NCBI GenBank assembly: GCA_019722365.1
Contig: JADFUC010001445.1
Coordinates: 1 to 64,000, forward strand
Source: Lithospermum erythrorhizon
Lineage: Eukaryota > Streptophyta > Magnoliopsida > Boraginales > Boraginaceae
DNA length: 64,000 nucleotides
Reading direction: 5' to 3'
Below the pieces are notes generated by a model, which was given only the letters and a program-made list of their open reading frames with translations, searched no databases and was not told where the DNA came from. Both the position numbers and the translations under genes were made by a program. How positions within the stretch are numbered: position 1 is the stretch's first letter; each line of letters opens with the position of its first letter. Positions 11,566 to 22,293 of the stretch are shown here, in pieces.

Positions 11566-11715
11566 CGTGTCAGTCGCGTTTCGATTCGTGGATATGGTGG
11601 ATTGATATCACTTGTGCCTTACTTGATTGTAGTTGGTGAAATTCAAGTTCGGAGTTAAAGGACTTCACGACAAGTGGTGGTTGGACGACGACTTCGCATC
11701 GTGTTATTAATGCCC
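11566..11715 (+). other. ITS2-like spacer
   Basis: Short spacer containing CACGACAAGTGGTGGTTG, a block commonly seen in asterid (notably Lamiales) ITS2. It is shorter than usual, and the expected start of 25S does not follow cleanly, suggesting loss of sequence at the ITS2/25S junction. Confidence 0.6.
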
Positions 11716-13885
11716 GAACGCCCAGGCTGCGAGGGCCATGAGCGATATGATCTTTTTGATAAGGGTTCGGTGTGAGCATACTGTCGGGACCCGAAGATGG
11801 TGAACTATACTGAGGCGGGGTGAAGCCCGGAGGGAAAACTGGTGGGCCAGCGGCCTTGACATGCTTGAAATGGTTAAGTCGACTTGGGTATATGGGCGAA
11901 GACTAATCGAGCTAATAAATGGTTGGTTCCTCAAAGTATCCTCGGGGATGGTTGGGCTTCGTGTCGCGAGAGTTCTATCGGAAGTAAAGTAAAGATTAGA
12001 GGTATCGAGGCATAGCGCCCTCGGCCCCATTCTCAAACTTTAAATGGTGGGACTGGCATTTTGCATTGAGCATGCCTTGAATGTCAGAAACTCAAGTGGG
12101 CCATTTTTGTAAAAGCAGAGGCGGCAATGCGGGATAGGCGGATGTGGATTCACGATGCTTAGCGTGCGCTAACCTAGATCCCACAAAGGGTGTTGGTCGA
12201 TTAAGACAGCAGGACGGTGGTCATGGAAGTCGAAATCCGCTAAGGAGTGTGTAGCGACTTCAGCGCGAATCAAGCCCCAAAATGGGCGGTGACTTAGCGC
12301 GCTGACTATACCCGGCCCGTGAGGGCAAGTCACGGTGATGAGTAGAGCCTTGGCCGGTCTCAAGTAAAACCTAAGGCACGAGCCAGGTGGGCGTCAGTGC
12401 GGATCTTGGTGGTAGTAGCAAATATTTAAATGAGAACTTTGAAGCCCGAAGGGAAGCGTTCCATAATGAGCAACAACACATGGGTTAGTCGATCCCTAAG
12501 AGGTGAAGCTTAAACAGTCTTTCACGTTCGCGTGCTCGAAAAGTGGCTTCGGATTAAAATTCTGAGCAGGGGCGTGGCGGTTGGCCAATGACGTTAAAGT
12601 CACGAGCGTCGGCGGGGGCCTCGGGAAGATTCTCTTTTGTTATGACTACCCGCCCCACGAAGCAGTTGTTAGGAGGTAGGAGTCAGCCAGCTGGAAGAAG
12701 CGCGCGTCGCGTGGTGTCAGTGCGCCCAGTGGCCACCCGAAATCCGGAGGACCGAGTGCAGATCCACGCCCGATGGTACTTTCGTAACGCATCCGAGGTC
12801 TCCAAAGTGAATAGCCTCTGCAGTCGATGGAACAATGTAGGCAAGGAAATTCGGCAAAATGGATCGTAACCGGGAAAAGTTGTCACTTTTTGTAGGCGCG
12901 GGGTCAAACCCGGGCAAATCGAGCGCTAGCGGCCGAGCTACCGTAGAAAGCGGGTTGCACGTGCCGGGCGGAGGAAGGGCCCAGGAGCAGCTCAGCCCGG
13001 GGAAGGACTTACGAGGCGTCCAAGCAGTCGGCTGGGCTGATGCGGACGAGGGAAATCCATTTTAATTAAAAGCCAAGCATTGCGGTGGTCCTGCGGATGC
13101 TAGCGCGTGTGATTTACGCGATTATACGAATGTAGTGAAGAAATTCAACCAAAGCGTGGGTAAAGCGGCGGGGAGTAACTATGACTCTCTTAAGGTAGCC
13201 CGTGCGCAAATCATCCCCAATTGGTAGCGTGGATGGATTAGCGAAGTTAAAACATTCGCATCTCTTATCTGGCGAAACCCGGTAAGGAGCGGGCTTGGCA
13301 CAATCGTGAGGGAAAAGACCTGTTGAGGCTTGACTCTAGTCTACTTTGTGAAATGACTTGAGGTGTAGGATAAGTGGGAGCGAGAGGAAAAGTGAAATAC
13401 CACTACTTTTTAACGTTATTTTACTTATTCCGTGAATGGACTGATGTTGCCTCTTTTTTGGACCCAGGCTCGTTCGGTAGCGTCAGGCGGAGAAGACATT
13501 GTCGGTGGGGAGTTTGGTGGGGTGGCGCATCACATTTAAAGATACTTAGCGGTGTCAAAAGATGAGCTCAACGAGAAACGTAAATCTAGGTAGTAGGCAG
13601 AAGGGTAAGCTTCGTTTGATTCGATTTCTGAAATGCGAATACGGGCAGGTAACAGAAAACGTGGCTAACGATCCTTTAGACCTTCGAATTTGAAGATTAG
13701 AGGAATTAATCGGAAAAGTTACCACATGGATAGGCGGCATGGCGGCCCGGCGTTAATACTTGGCGTTGCTTTTGATCCTTCGATGTGGCTCTTCCTATAA
13801 ATTTATAAGCGAAATTCATGCGAGTGTTGGATTGTTCACCACGATAGGGAGCATTAATTTGGGTTTAGGCGATTAATGTGATAGT
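11716..13885 (+). rRNA. 25S rRNA, internally and terminally truncated, degenerate
   Basis: Many conserved large-subunit blocks are readable from about 11760: ACTGTCGGGACCCGAAGATG, CTAACCTAGATCCCACAAAG, GGTGTTGGTCGATTAAGACA, ATCTTGGTGGTAGTAGCAAA, AACTATGACTCTCTTAAGGT, TAACGTTATTTTACTTATTC, TTTGATCCTTCGATGTGGCT and TGTTGGATTGTTCACC. The first roughly 700 bases of the gene, including the 5' domain after ITS2, are missing, and the similarity stops near 13885, before the true 3' end. Numerous substitutions and small indels hit invariant positions. A single partial unit at a chromosome end could be the edge of a nucleolus organiser collapsed in assembly, or a relic. Confidence 0.9.
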
Positions 13886-14777
13886 AATTCAACACAATGC
13901 GATTTATATCCTATGCAAGAGACGATTTATATGTTTCGTAATTAAAATATTATTTTCCTGAACATCTAAAATATATTCCCTCCCGAGTTCCTTCAGCTTA
14001 AAATTTATAGCAGTAACTTTATCAATAGCATTGTAAGATGAAGTAGGAAACCCGGAAGTCAACTTCTGGCAGTTCAAACATTGACAAGTTTCTTTCATGG
14101 GTCCAATTCTCATAAATGTTATATTCGTCTCTATTCATTCTTGTATTTTGGTGATAATGATACATGTGCCACCAACCAACAAAAATGTAATATCAATGAA
14201 AGATGATATACCATAGTTTATACTATATGACAAAGCTCAGTTGTTTGATTTGTCAAATCTCATTTTAATATATAGTTTATACTATATGATATATACATTC
14301 TAAGTGATTTATATGTTTTAAGATATTCAAGATAGTCATATGTTTAAAATATACATTCAATATATTTTTTCGAATAGAAAAATCGCTCTGCTGAAATCAC
14401 TCACTCGAACATAAAGCGTGTCTCAAGAAACTTCCTCAAGCACAGGAGTAACCAAAACGAATTACAATGGCCTCACATTATCAAGGAAAATTCCTAACTT
14501 TGAAAAATAAGGCACTTAGAGGGAGACAGACTTGGTCATTATTTATCATTGCTTACCAAAGCTCGAAAAAACACTTACGTAGTATCGAGTGCTCTGTCAG
14601 CATTAATAATTAGTCTTGATGTTCTGTTTAGAATGTCTCTCTCTAAGGTGCCTTCTAGCCAGAAGACTTCCAAAGTCAAGACCCCCTCTCTCTCTCAATC
14701 TTGATGTATCACATCATACATTTTAGCTTCTTTGAGCTTGAATTTGTATCCCATACAAACACATCGTATAACATTTC
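13886..14777. other. Intergenic region upstream of the NLR, no gene seen
   Basis: AT-rich sequence with two near-identical TATAGTTTATACTATATGA blocks (about 14212-14230 and 14270-14288) and a CT-rich run at 14684-14697 about 80 bases before the NLR start. No reading frame here has family motifs. The upstream CT run is a common plant core-promoter or leader feature. Confidence 0.5.
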
Positions 14778-17700
14778 ATGGCTGAATCCGTTGTTTGTTT
14801 TGTTGTGGAAAGGTTAAGTAGTTTGTTGGTCGAAGAAGCTCAATTCTTGAGTAGGGTGAGAGGTGAAGTTGAGAAAATTCAAGGTGAGCTAGAACGAATG
14901 AGATGTTTCCTAAAGGATGCAGATGCTAGACAAAATGAAAAGTTGACGATCCGCAATTGGGTTGGAGAGATTAGGGAACTTGCTCATAAGACAGAAGACG
15001 TTCTTGAAATGTATGCATTCAAGATTCCCCTCAAACAGGATCCAACTTTTCTTGACAAATTTGGTAGCATCTTCAGAGATGGCCTATCCCTTCACCAGGT
15101 CGGATCAGAAATCCAGCGTATCAGGACAAGCCTATCTGAAATCACAACAAGCATGCAAGATTATGGAATCAAGCAAATAAGTGGAGGAGAAAGCCCAAGA
15201 TACCGAAGATCAAGGAGATCTTACCATCATAATGTTGAACAGGATTTTGTAGGACTTGATGATGAAGTAGACATGTTGGTTGCACATTTAACAAACCGAG
15301 AAGACAGCGTTAACTGCCACAAGGTTGTTTCCATCTGTGGCATGGGAGGACTTGGCAAGTCTACTATTGCCAGAAAGATATATCATCATGATGATGTTAA
15401 GAAGCACTTCCAAGCTTTTGCTTGGGCTAGCATATCTCAGAACTGGCAACAAAGAGATGTATTGGAAGGTTTGCTAAGTAAACTTTCCAAGGACAAGAAG
15501 AGGGAAGAAATTGGAAATCTGAAAGATGATGAGCTGATTGAGGAAGTGTACAGAGTTCAAACTACAAAGAAGTGTCTGGTGGTGTTGGATGATATTTGGT
15601 CATTTGATTTCTGGGATCAAATGAAACATGCATTCCCTACTGGGAACTCAGATCATGATTCAGGTAGCAAGGTAATTATCACCTCAAGGAAAAGAGAAGT
15701 GGCTATGCCAGTAAATTCATCTACTTTCGTCTACGAACCAAGATTTTTAAATCCAGAGGAAGCTAGGGTACTAAGAAGAAGCATTTCCTAAACACAGTAC
15801 AGTCCAGGTATTTCTTGTTTTCCCCATCGTTTTTCCAGTTTCCACCAATAAGTTCTTGAAAATGTAAAATGTTTCAGAAGACTGTTGCTTATTATGAAAA
15901 AATGAATTAGAATATGCATCACAAAACTGAGCAAATCATAATATGTGATGACAGATCCAAAGTGCTTAAGGAAACTACAGAAAATAAAAGGGAGGGAGAT
16001 GAAGCTCACGCAGTGTGGTGGACTGCCTCTGGCCATCATTATGCTTGGTGGAATTGTAACAAATAAGACTAGATTGAGTGACTGGGAAGAAGTAAACCAA
16101 AATCTTATTCTAAACCTGAGGAGGGGAAGAGGGGACGAACAATATGGAGTTGTCTATGAAGTGCTGGAGCTGAGTTATAATGATCTACCGTACCATCTTA
16201 AGCACTGCTTTCTGCACATGGGAATCTTCCCAGAGGATTACAGGATACCAGCAAGGAAGTTAATCCAACTGTGGGCAGCTGAAGGATTCATTCCTCTTGG
16301 ATCACATCACCCTGGGGAGGGAGAAGATACAATGATGGATGTTGGAGAGCACTACCTCGGGGAACTAGCAAAGCGATACATGGTCCAAGTGCAGGTGGAT
16401 GATTCGACTAGAAGATTCAAGTCTTGCCGTCTCCATGATCTGATGAGAGATGTCTGCCTATCAAAGGGAAAGGAAGAGAATTTTCTAAAAATATTACTTC
16501 ATGAGGGTAAACATGATATGAGAATGTTACAACCTTCAGCAAGTAGAAACTCAAGTGGAGCTCGTGCTGTACGTAGGCTTTCTGTCATTGTGAGTGAAGA
16601 CCTGGAGACCTACTTTCCTCCGAGTGAGGAGACAACAAAACGAGTAAGAACTGCATTGTTCTTCTGCACACTTTCAAGCAAAAAGAATTTGCAGTCAACC
16701 CTTTTTCTGATGTGCACTAAATTTAGATTGCTCAGAATCATGGATCTTGAAAATTCAGAGCTTGGTAAGAAGGTCCCAAAAGTTATTGGCAATTTAGTTG
16801 TCCTGAGGTTCTTGAGCTTCAAAAACTGTGAGGTTGAAAAACTGTCATCATCTGTAGGTGATTTGAAATATTTGCAGACACTAGATTTAAGGGTGAAATT
16901 CTTTTCCAATCTAACAATGCCTAATGTGATATGGAAGCTGCAACATCTAAGACATTTATATCTTCCTCCTTCTCATGGAAACACAAATATCTTGTTTCTT
17001 GGAGTCTTGAGCAACTTGGAAACATTGAAAAACTTTGATTCAAGATATTATGATATTGGAGAGCTTGTTAAGCTGCCTAGGCTTCGAAAACTATCAGCCA
17101 CCCTTGTGCTGCAACAAAGTGATCTGGAGGAAGTGGTGACCAAATACCTGAATGGAGACTCAAATCGTCTCATAGACACTGCATTACGTGTCAAATATAA
17201 TTTCAATACAGAAAGAGATTTGGCTCTCCTTGGACAACTAGTGGGTTGTCGCCATCTCAGGAAGTTAGATTTGATTGAAAGCATAAGAGAACTACCACAT
17301 TTTCGCCATTTCTCCTCGAGCCTCACCTCATTAACCCTCAGAAACAGTTCACTTATGGAAGACCCTATGGCCACCTTAGAGAAGTTCCCGACATTGAGTA
17401 CTCTAGCACTACGTGCAAATGCTTTTGCAGGAAAGAAAATGCGATGTTCACCACATGGCTTTCCTCAGCTGAGAACTCTTCATTTGGAGGGGCTGCTCAA
17501 ACTAAAGAAGTGGAAGATAGAGGAAGAAGCTCTGCCTAGACTTCTTTACTTAGAAATTGAAGGATGTGAGAAACTGCGGATGGTTCCAGACGGGTTGAGG
17601 AATGTTACTTCAATGAAAGAATTAGTGATTGCTAACATGCCTGAATCTTTCAGCAGAAGACTGAAAGTATTCAATGAGAGAGAAGGAGAAGACCTTCATA

Positions 17701-17816
17701 AAATTCAGCACATTCCTTCCATCATATTTCGTGAAACAAGAAACGATGTCAAGAAGCTATCAGCAAGGCAGAAAACAGGTACATGGTTACATAATATATA
17801 CTTCATGATTAGCTAG
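14778..17816 (+). CDS. CNL-type NLR disease-resistance protein, frame interrupted
   Basis: Likely intracellular immune receptor of the coiled-coil NB-ARC LRR class, similar in layout to the RPP8/RPP13 and At1g50180 groups. The first part (337 codons, 14778-15788) has an Rx-type coiled-coil with an EDVID-like TEDVLE near residue 72, P-loop GMGGLGKST at 188-196, kinase-2 KCLVVLDDIW at 265-274 and RNBS-B SKVIITSRKREV at about 297-308. A stop at 15789-15791 ends the frame. The expected AFPK motif is readable one frame over at 15781-15792. A GT at 15808 and an AG at 15953-15954 could bound a 147 bp intron, after which the frame resumes with GLPL (CGGLPLAI), RNBS-D (FPEDY), an MHD variant (LHD) and leucine-rich repeats to 17816. 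The start has an N-terminal MAESVV typical of the family. Either a recent pseudogene or an indel error near 15780. Confidence 0.87.
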
Positions 17817-18978
17817 CGACCTTCCTAATTTCTGTCATTTAACATAATCTTCAAGCCTCCCTGTTATCACAGGGTAAGGCTACGTACTATCTGAACCCCC
17901 CTCGCCTTAGATGGGAGCCTCTTTATAGGCATTGGGACATGTTGATGTTGATGAACATAATCTTTGAGTGCTAGTCATCACAGACTCACACCACCTCTGT
18001 GCAGCTAACAAAGTTTCCTAAACTATACCTGCTGGCTAATAGACTTGTAGAATTACGACATGTTTCAGTTAACCAGTTTCTCACATAATGATTGTCATTA
18101 ACAGGAGAAGTATTCTCAAGTCTCATGCAGAACTTTTCTCCATCTACAGTTCCAAGGAGTTGGCAGACTATGTAAAATCTTAGGATATGTGTGGAATATG
18201 TCCACTACAAGAGATGATTTTTAAATTGTGCATTCTGTTTTTCTTTTGTTCAATTAACTATACAGAAACATCAGTGGAGCTTTAATTCTTGTATCCATCA
18301 GCAAAAGATACAAACCTTTCTATAAAAGATGTTATTTTTATATTGACAAGTTTATTTCTCCTAGATTATTTATCGATTTTAATTACTGAGTAGTTCCGCT
18401 GGCTGTTTATCAACCTTCGATTTTGGTAAGGGATTGTTATCAGTGATAATTGTACATTAACTATCCATATTTGAACATTTTATGAACATTCATCCATCTG
18501 CAAGATTAGTTTTTTACACCCTAAAGGCAAATACTTCATACCTTATCACATCCCTGAGAGTTCGCCTAGTAGTTGCAGTGGTAAGATTTCACTATTTTCA
18601 TCCAACCAGCAAGCTTCAAGCCTCTTTCGTCACACGTTTCAATTTCTAACTCGGGGCATTTTTCAAATTCACAGAAGTTATATTTATCTAATCAATCAAA
18701 CACAGCAATGCTATCATTCAAGGATAGATTGATGTTCACCTCAAGAATACTAACAAGAGAGTAGCTTTGTGCTTTTAGAATACACCAGATTACAGACATA
18801 CAATGTAATATTCACATATTTTAAATCTCGGGAGGGGCCAGATTAGTGTGATAGTTCAACTTTTGCCATAATTACTTTAAAGTATGTTCAGTTTTGAGAA
18901 TAAAATTCATAGCTTACTCATACAGGCTTACATGAATCGAGTAAATCAATAAACCACAACATTGTGTTTTCCCACCTG
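17817..18978. other. Intergenic region between NLR and cyanase
   Basis: The NLR frame ends shortly after ACAGGTACATGG, a possible splice donor at about 17779, and AACAGGAGAAG near 18100 could be an acceptor, so a short 3' exon is possible. The NLR and cyanase genes converge here, so both 3' untranslated regions should lie in this stretch. Nothing else is recognisable. Confidence 0.5.
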
Positions 18979-20394
18979 TCATTCTTCCTGTTGTTTTGAT
19001 CTCGATGCCATATGCTCAGTTTTCTGCATGATATGGACATAGAACGAGTTAAAAATTATAGAAGAATTTCTATTTTCCCTCTATGCGCGTGATTCCCATG
19101 TTCCGGTACCATCACCCAAATCTAACATGTGAGTATGAGGACATTTTTATTATAGAATGATAAAGTAAACAAGAATATGATGAGAACAAAGAGCACCTGC
19201 TCTGTGTATGGCAAGTACTTCCCATCAAATGTCAATACAACTCTGTCCTTCCCATCCACACCTTTGATTTTGTCAACGGAGCAGTAGAAATCTATGGCTG
19301 ACATGCTACACAATGAAAACACCATCTAACAAAGGTGAGAACTAAACCAAATATAAAACATTAAAGACCGGACATGCTACACAATGAAACAGTTTGTAAT
19401 GGTCAATATACCACAAAATGCATTTCTTTTCGTAAGGAGTACAAGAGCAGTATAATCGAATACAGATATCCTCATACAGTATTCTCACCCTACAGAATCA
19501 TACTCTGCAGGAACTTAAAGGAATGATAACCACAACCTACATCATACGTCATCCTCACTCGAGGTTAACAGCTATAACGAAATTACTAATACCAATATGT
19601 ATTTTACTTATGAACCCGGATCACGAAAGAAACAGGAACAGAGGAACTTACATTCCATCGCCAAATTCCTCATTAATAATTTCCTTGATGCTTTCACCAA
19701 AATGCATAACTGCTTCATTCAATCTGTAAATACAAAGCTACCCAAATTAAAGTTCTTTGCAGAAACCAGTCGTAAACTGGTAAAACTCTACAACTGCATA
19801 TACACACCTGTCAAATGCACCCCTTTCTGGATAATTAACATCCAAAACTTCGAATTGAATCAAAATTACCTTGTTAATATTAAATAAGTTAAAAATACTA
19901 TTTTTTGATCTAGTTTCACCAAATATTATACTACCTCCATTTCAACTTTAAACCCCGTAGCAATAAAAGATGCTCAATTTTGATCATAAACTAGTCTTAT
20001 TTAAATATTTAATTATACAATTATGTAGTGGTGTCAGTGGTTCGGGTAAACCGAAAACTACCCGAGAAAACTCATAAAAATTCAAAACTAGAGGATATTT
20101 TTGGAGATAAAAATAGAACCTATAAACAGTGGGTTCTTGAATGAGATTCGGGTGGTATGATCTCAAGGGGGGCTTCATCATCTCTTGAAGAAGATTATCG
20201 GGCAAGTCGGGTAGAGCTGCCCGTAGTTTGGGGGCAGTTTCGGGCTTCAGTTGAGCCTGACGTTTCAGTAGTTGGGCAACGTACACGTTGGTCAAACCTG
20301 TCTCGTTGCCTATTTCACTGTGACTCTTTCCTGATTTGTGCTTCACTGCTTCCAGGGATGCCACTATGCTGGCTTTTTGTGTCTCAGATTCCAT
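18979..20394 (-). CDS. CYN: Cyanate hydratase (cyanase), four exons
   Basis: Cyanase converts cyanate and bicarbonate to ammonia and carbon dioxide, a detoxifying reaction of the plant cytosol. Exons on the minus strand are 20394-20120, 19723-19652, 19305-19197 and 19023-18979; all junctions are GT-AG and the phases join without a break to give 166 residues, close to the usual 168. The N-terminal helix-turn-helix-like region contains [20 protein letters not shown] (residues 30-49), followed by [20 protein letters not shown] and the C-terminal [10 protein letters not shown]...[10 protein letters not shown]. Arg92, Glu95 and Ser118 match the spacing of the E. coli catalytic triad Arg96, Glu99, Ser122. 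The start at 20394 ([10 protein letters not shown]) fits the family; the frame stays open upstream to an ATG at 20535 inside an LTR. The gene appears intact. Confidence 0.95.
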
Positions 20395-20427
20395 GCTTTG
20401 AGGGTGCTCCAATTCTTCATCTATGTC

Positions 20428-20441
20428 TCCATTTTTATATA
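20428..20441 (-). promoter_or_regulatory. TATA-like motif upstream of cyanase start
   Basis: The minus strand reads GTATATAAAAATGG about 35-45 bases before the ATG at 20394. It resembles a TATA box but is very close to the start codon, so transcription from it would leave almost no leader; it may be coincidental. Confidence 0.25.
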
Positions 20442-20444
20442 CTT

Positions 20445-21396
20445 TGTTCATCCCATCAAGTGCAATGTACGGAATGAAATGGTTATGCATCACTTCATTG
20501 GATCTCAAAAATAATGTATCTTGTCTAAAACACATAAATTACAATTATGAATAATATAATTCTTACATTTGCGGCGAGAAAGATGAAATGAATCAAAATC
20601 CTAGCGATGAAAAGTCATAAAGAAACCTCTCCCAAAAGTCAGCAATAGAAATGATGTCATACAGAGAGGAACAAAATTGGAAGAAAATGTCATCGATTCT
20701 TGGGGAGAGGCGACTTTTTTGAGATCTGAGGGAGAAAGCAGTGTTTTTCGTCAAATGAAAAACCTTGTTCGCTTTTTATTTAAATCTGAAAAGCACTGTC
20801 TCGGCGTTAAGCAGCTCGTTAATAAATCAGGTTAAATGCGTTAAAGCTTAATTAGGCTTGGTTATGGTTTAAATCAAATAATGAGTCAGTAGTGAGTTGT
20901 TCCATTTTAATTAACTTAACAAATCAATTAAAATACTATGAGAGAGTCCCTTTATCGAATAATTTATCAAGTTGTTAAATCAATTTCAATTGTTTAATTG
21001 ATTAAACATAAGTTTAATGATTGATGTTCATCCGATATATATTTGACAAATATATAAATATTAAAGAATCGTCTCGATATCTGAGTCGTCTAATTTAAAT
21101 GCGTGAAATACAATTTAGAATATCGTTGTATTGTGACCCACAGGCTCGGATAATAGTAAGTTGTATAATAATAATAATTGATCAATTTACATTATTATAA
21201 CGATTAATAGTAGATCTAACAATCGCTCCTTAACTTCATTTAAATTATCATGAGAACTGAGCTAGTAATATCTGATTACTAAGGTGAGCTTATTTAAGTT
21301 CCGGTAATCACATTTAACCTGACCCGATAAATGAATTGATACAACGGTGTCATGGCAGGCGTAATAAAGGGAATCGATTTTAAATTTGATTTCAAC
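20445..21396 (-). repeat. LTR copy, family B, directly upstream of cyanase
   Basis: Related to the segments at 26580-27530 and 41665-42634: shared landmarks are CTAAAACACATAA, ACAATTATGAATAAT, GATGAAATGAATCAAAA, the ATTGGAAGAAAAT...CGATTCTTGG block, AAATGAAAAACCTTGTTC, and the terminal TTGATTTCAAC. The LTR reads in minus orientation, the same direction as the cyanase gene, and its transcriptional downstream end lies roughly 50 bases from the cyanase ATG. The boundary at 20445 is approximate because the match fades there. Confidence 0.75.
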
Positions 21397-21589
21397 TGAC
21401 AAACTTCTTGCTTGACGATTGCAATCTGATTCGTTTATCATACGTCTACGAGTGGTAGGCTAACACGTAAGAAGTGTGTCATGAAGCGCCTGGCTTTCTT
21501 TACTCGGTATGAGCTGAATAAGCGTTATGGCGTCCAGCAAACCAAGAACCAATTATGCTTTATTAAGCAATTTGAACAAAACAAAAACC

Positions 21590-22293
21590 CATTGTAGAAT
21601 TTGACGGCAGTACTTTAGGGTTTTTTATGAAGGTATTTAATAATTTTTTGTCATAAAAAAGCGCAGAGTTTCTTTATATAGAGCCCAGGTTAAAAGCAAA
21701 CCCGATAAGCAACCCGTTAAGTATTTAAGCTTGACTGGGTGCTTTCTGTTAGTTCGTTAAGACACTAATGAGTTGCTAATGAGATTGAAATATTTAATTA
21801 AGCTTAATTAAATAGTAATGAGTCAATATCAATAATCTTTCAAGTTATTGATAAATACTAAAATACCGAACCAATTAAATAACTATTTAATTGATTACAT
21901 TTGTTGTCGATATTCTACATAAAATGTAGAACCGCATGGTAGAAATACATTTACCGGTGCTCTGATTCTCTTTAATTTCATACATGAAATATAACTTCAG
22001 CGATCATTTAACATGTGTGTGACCTTCCAGGTTCAGATAATAGTAAGTTGTATAATAATAATAATTGACCAATTACTATTATTATAATGATTAATGAGTA
22101 AGATCTAGCAATCGTTCATAACCCTTAAATTATCATGAGAACCCGCACTAGTAATATACAATTACTAAGTTGGGCGCTAGAATACGATGAAAAATAAACA
22201 TTTAATGACTTGTAAATGAATTGATCACAATGATTATACATGACAGGCGTAATAAATGGAATCCAATTCTCATTGATTTCCAACATATCGTGC
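21590..22293 (-). repeat. LTR copy, family A, nested
   Basis: Reverse-complement relative of 9836-10540, sharing ATTAAATAACTATTTAATTG, GATATTCTACATAAAATGTAGA, TTTCATACATGAAATATAAC, AAGTTGTATAATAATAATAA and the terminal CATTGATTTCCAACA. It ends in the CA/TG-type terminus seen in the other LTR copies. The left boundary is approximate. Confidence 0.7.

Noticed and set aside
11110..13740. Open frames of 60-109 codons across the 18S/5.8S/25S region
   Set aside because: They lie inside recognisable rRNA and spacer sequence; no protein family fits.
16610..17374. Antisense frames in the NLR
   Set aside because: Shadow frames of the leucine-rich repeat coding region.
20157..20477. 106-codon plus-strand frame over cyanase exon 1
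   Set aside because: Antisense shadow of the conserved cyanase exon.
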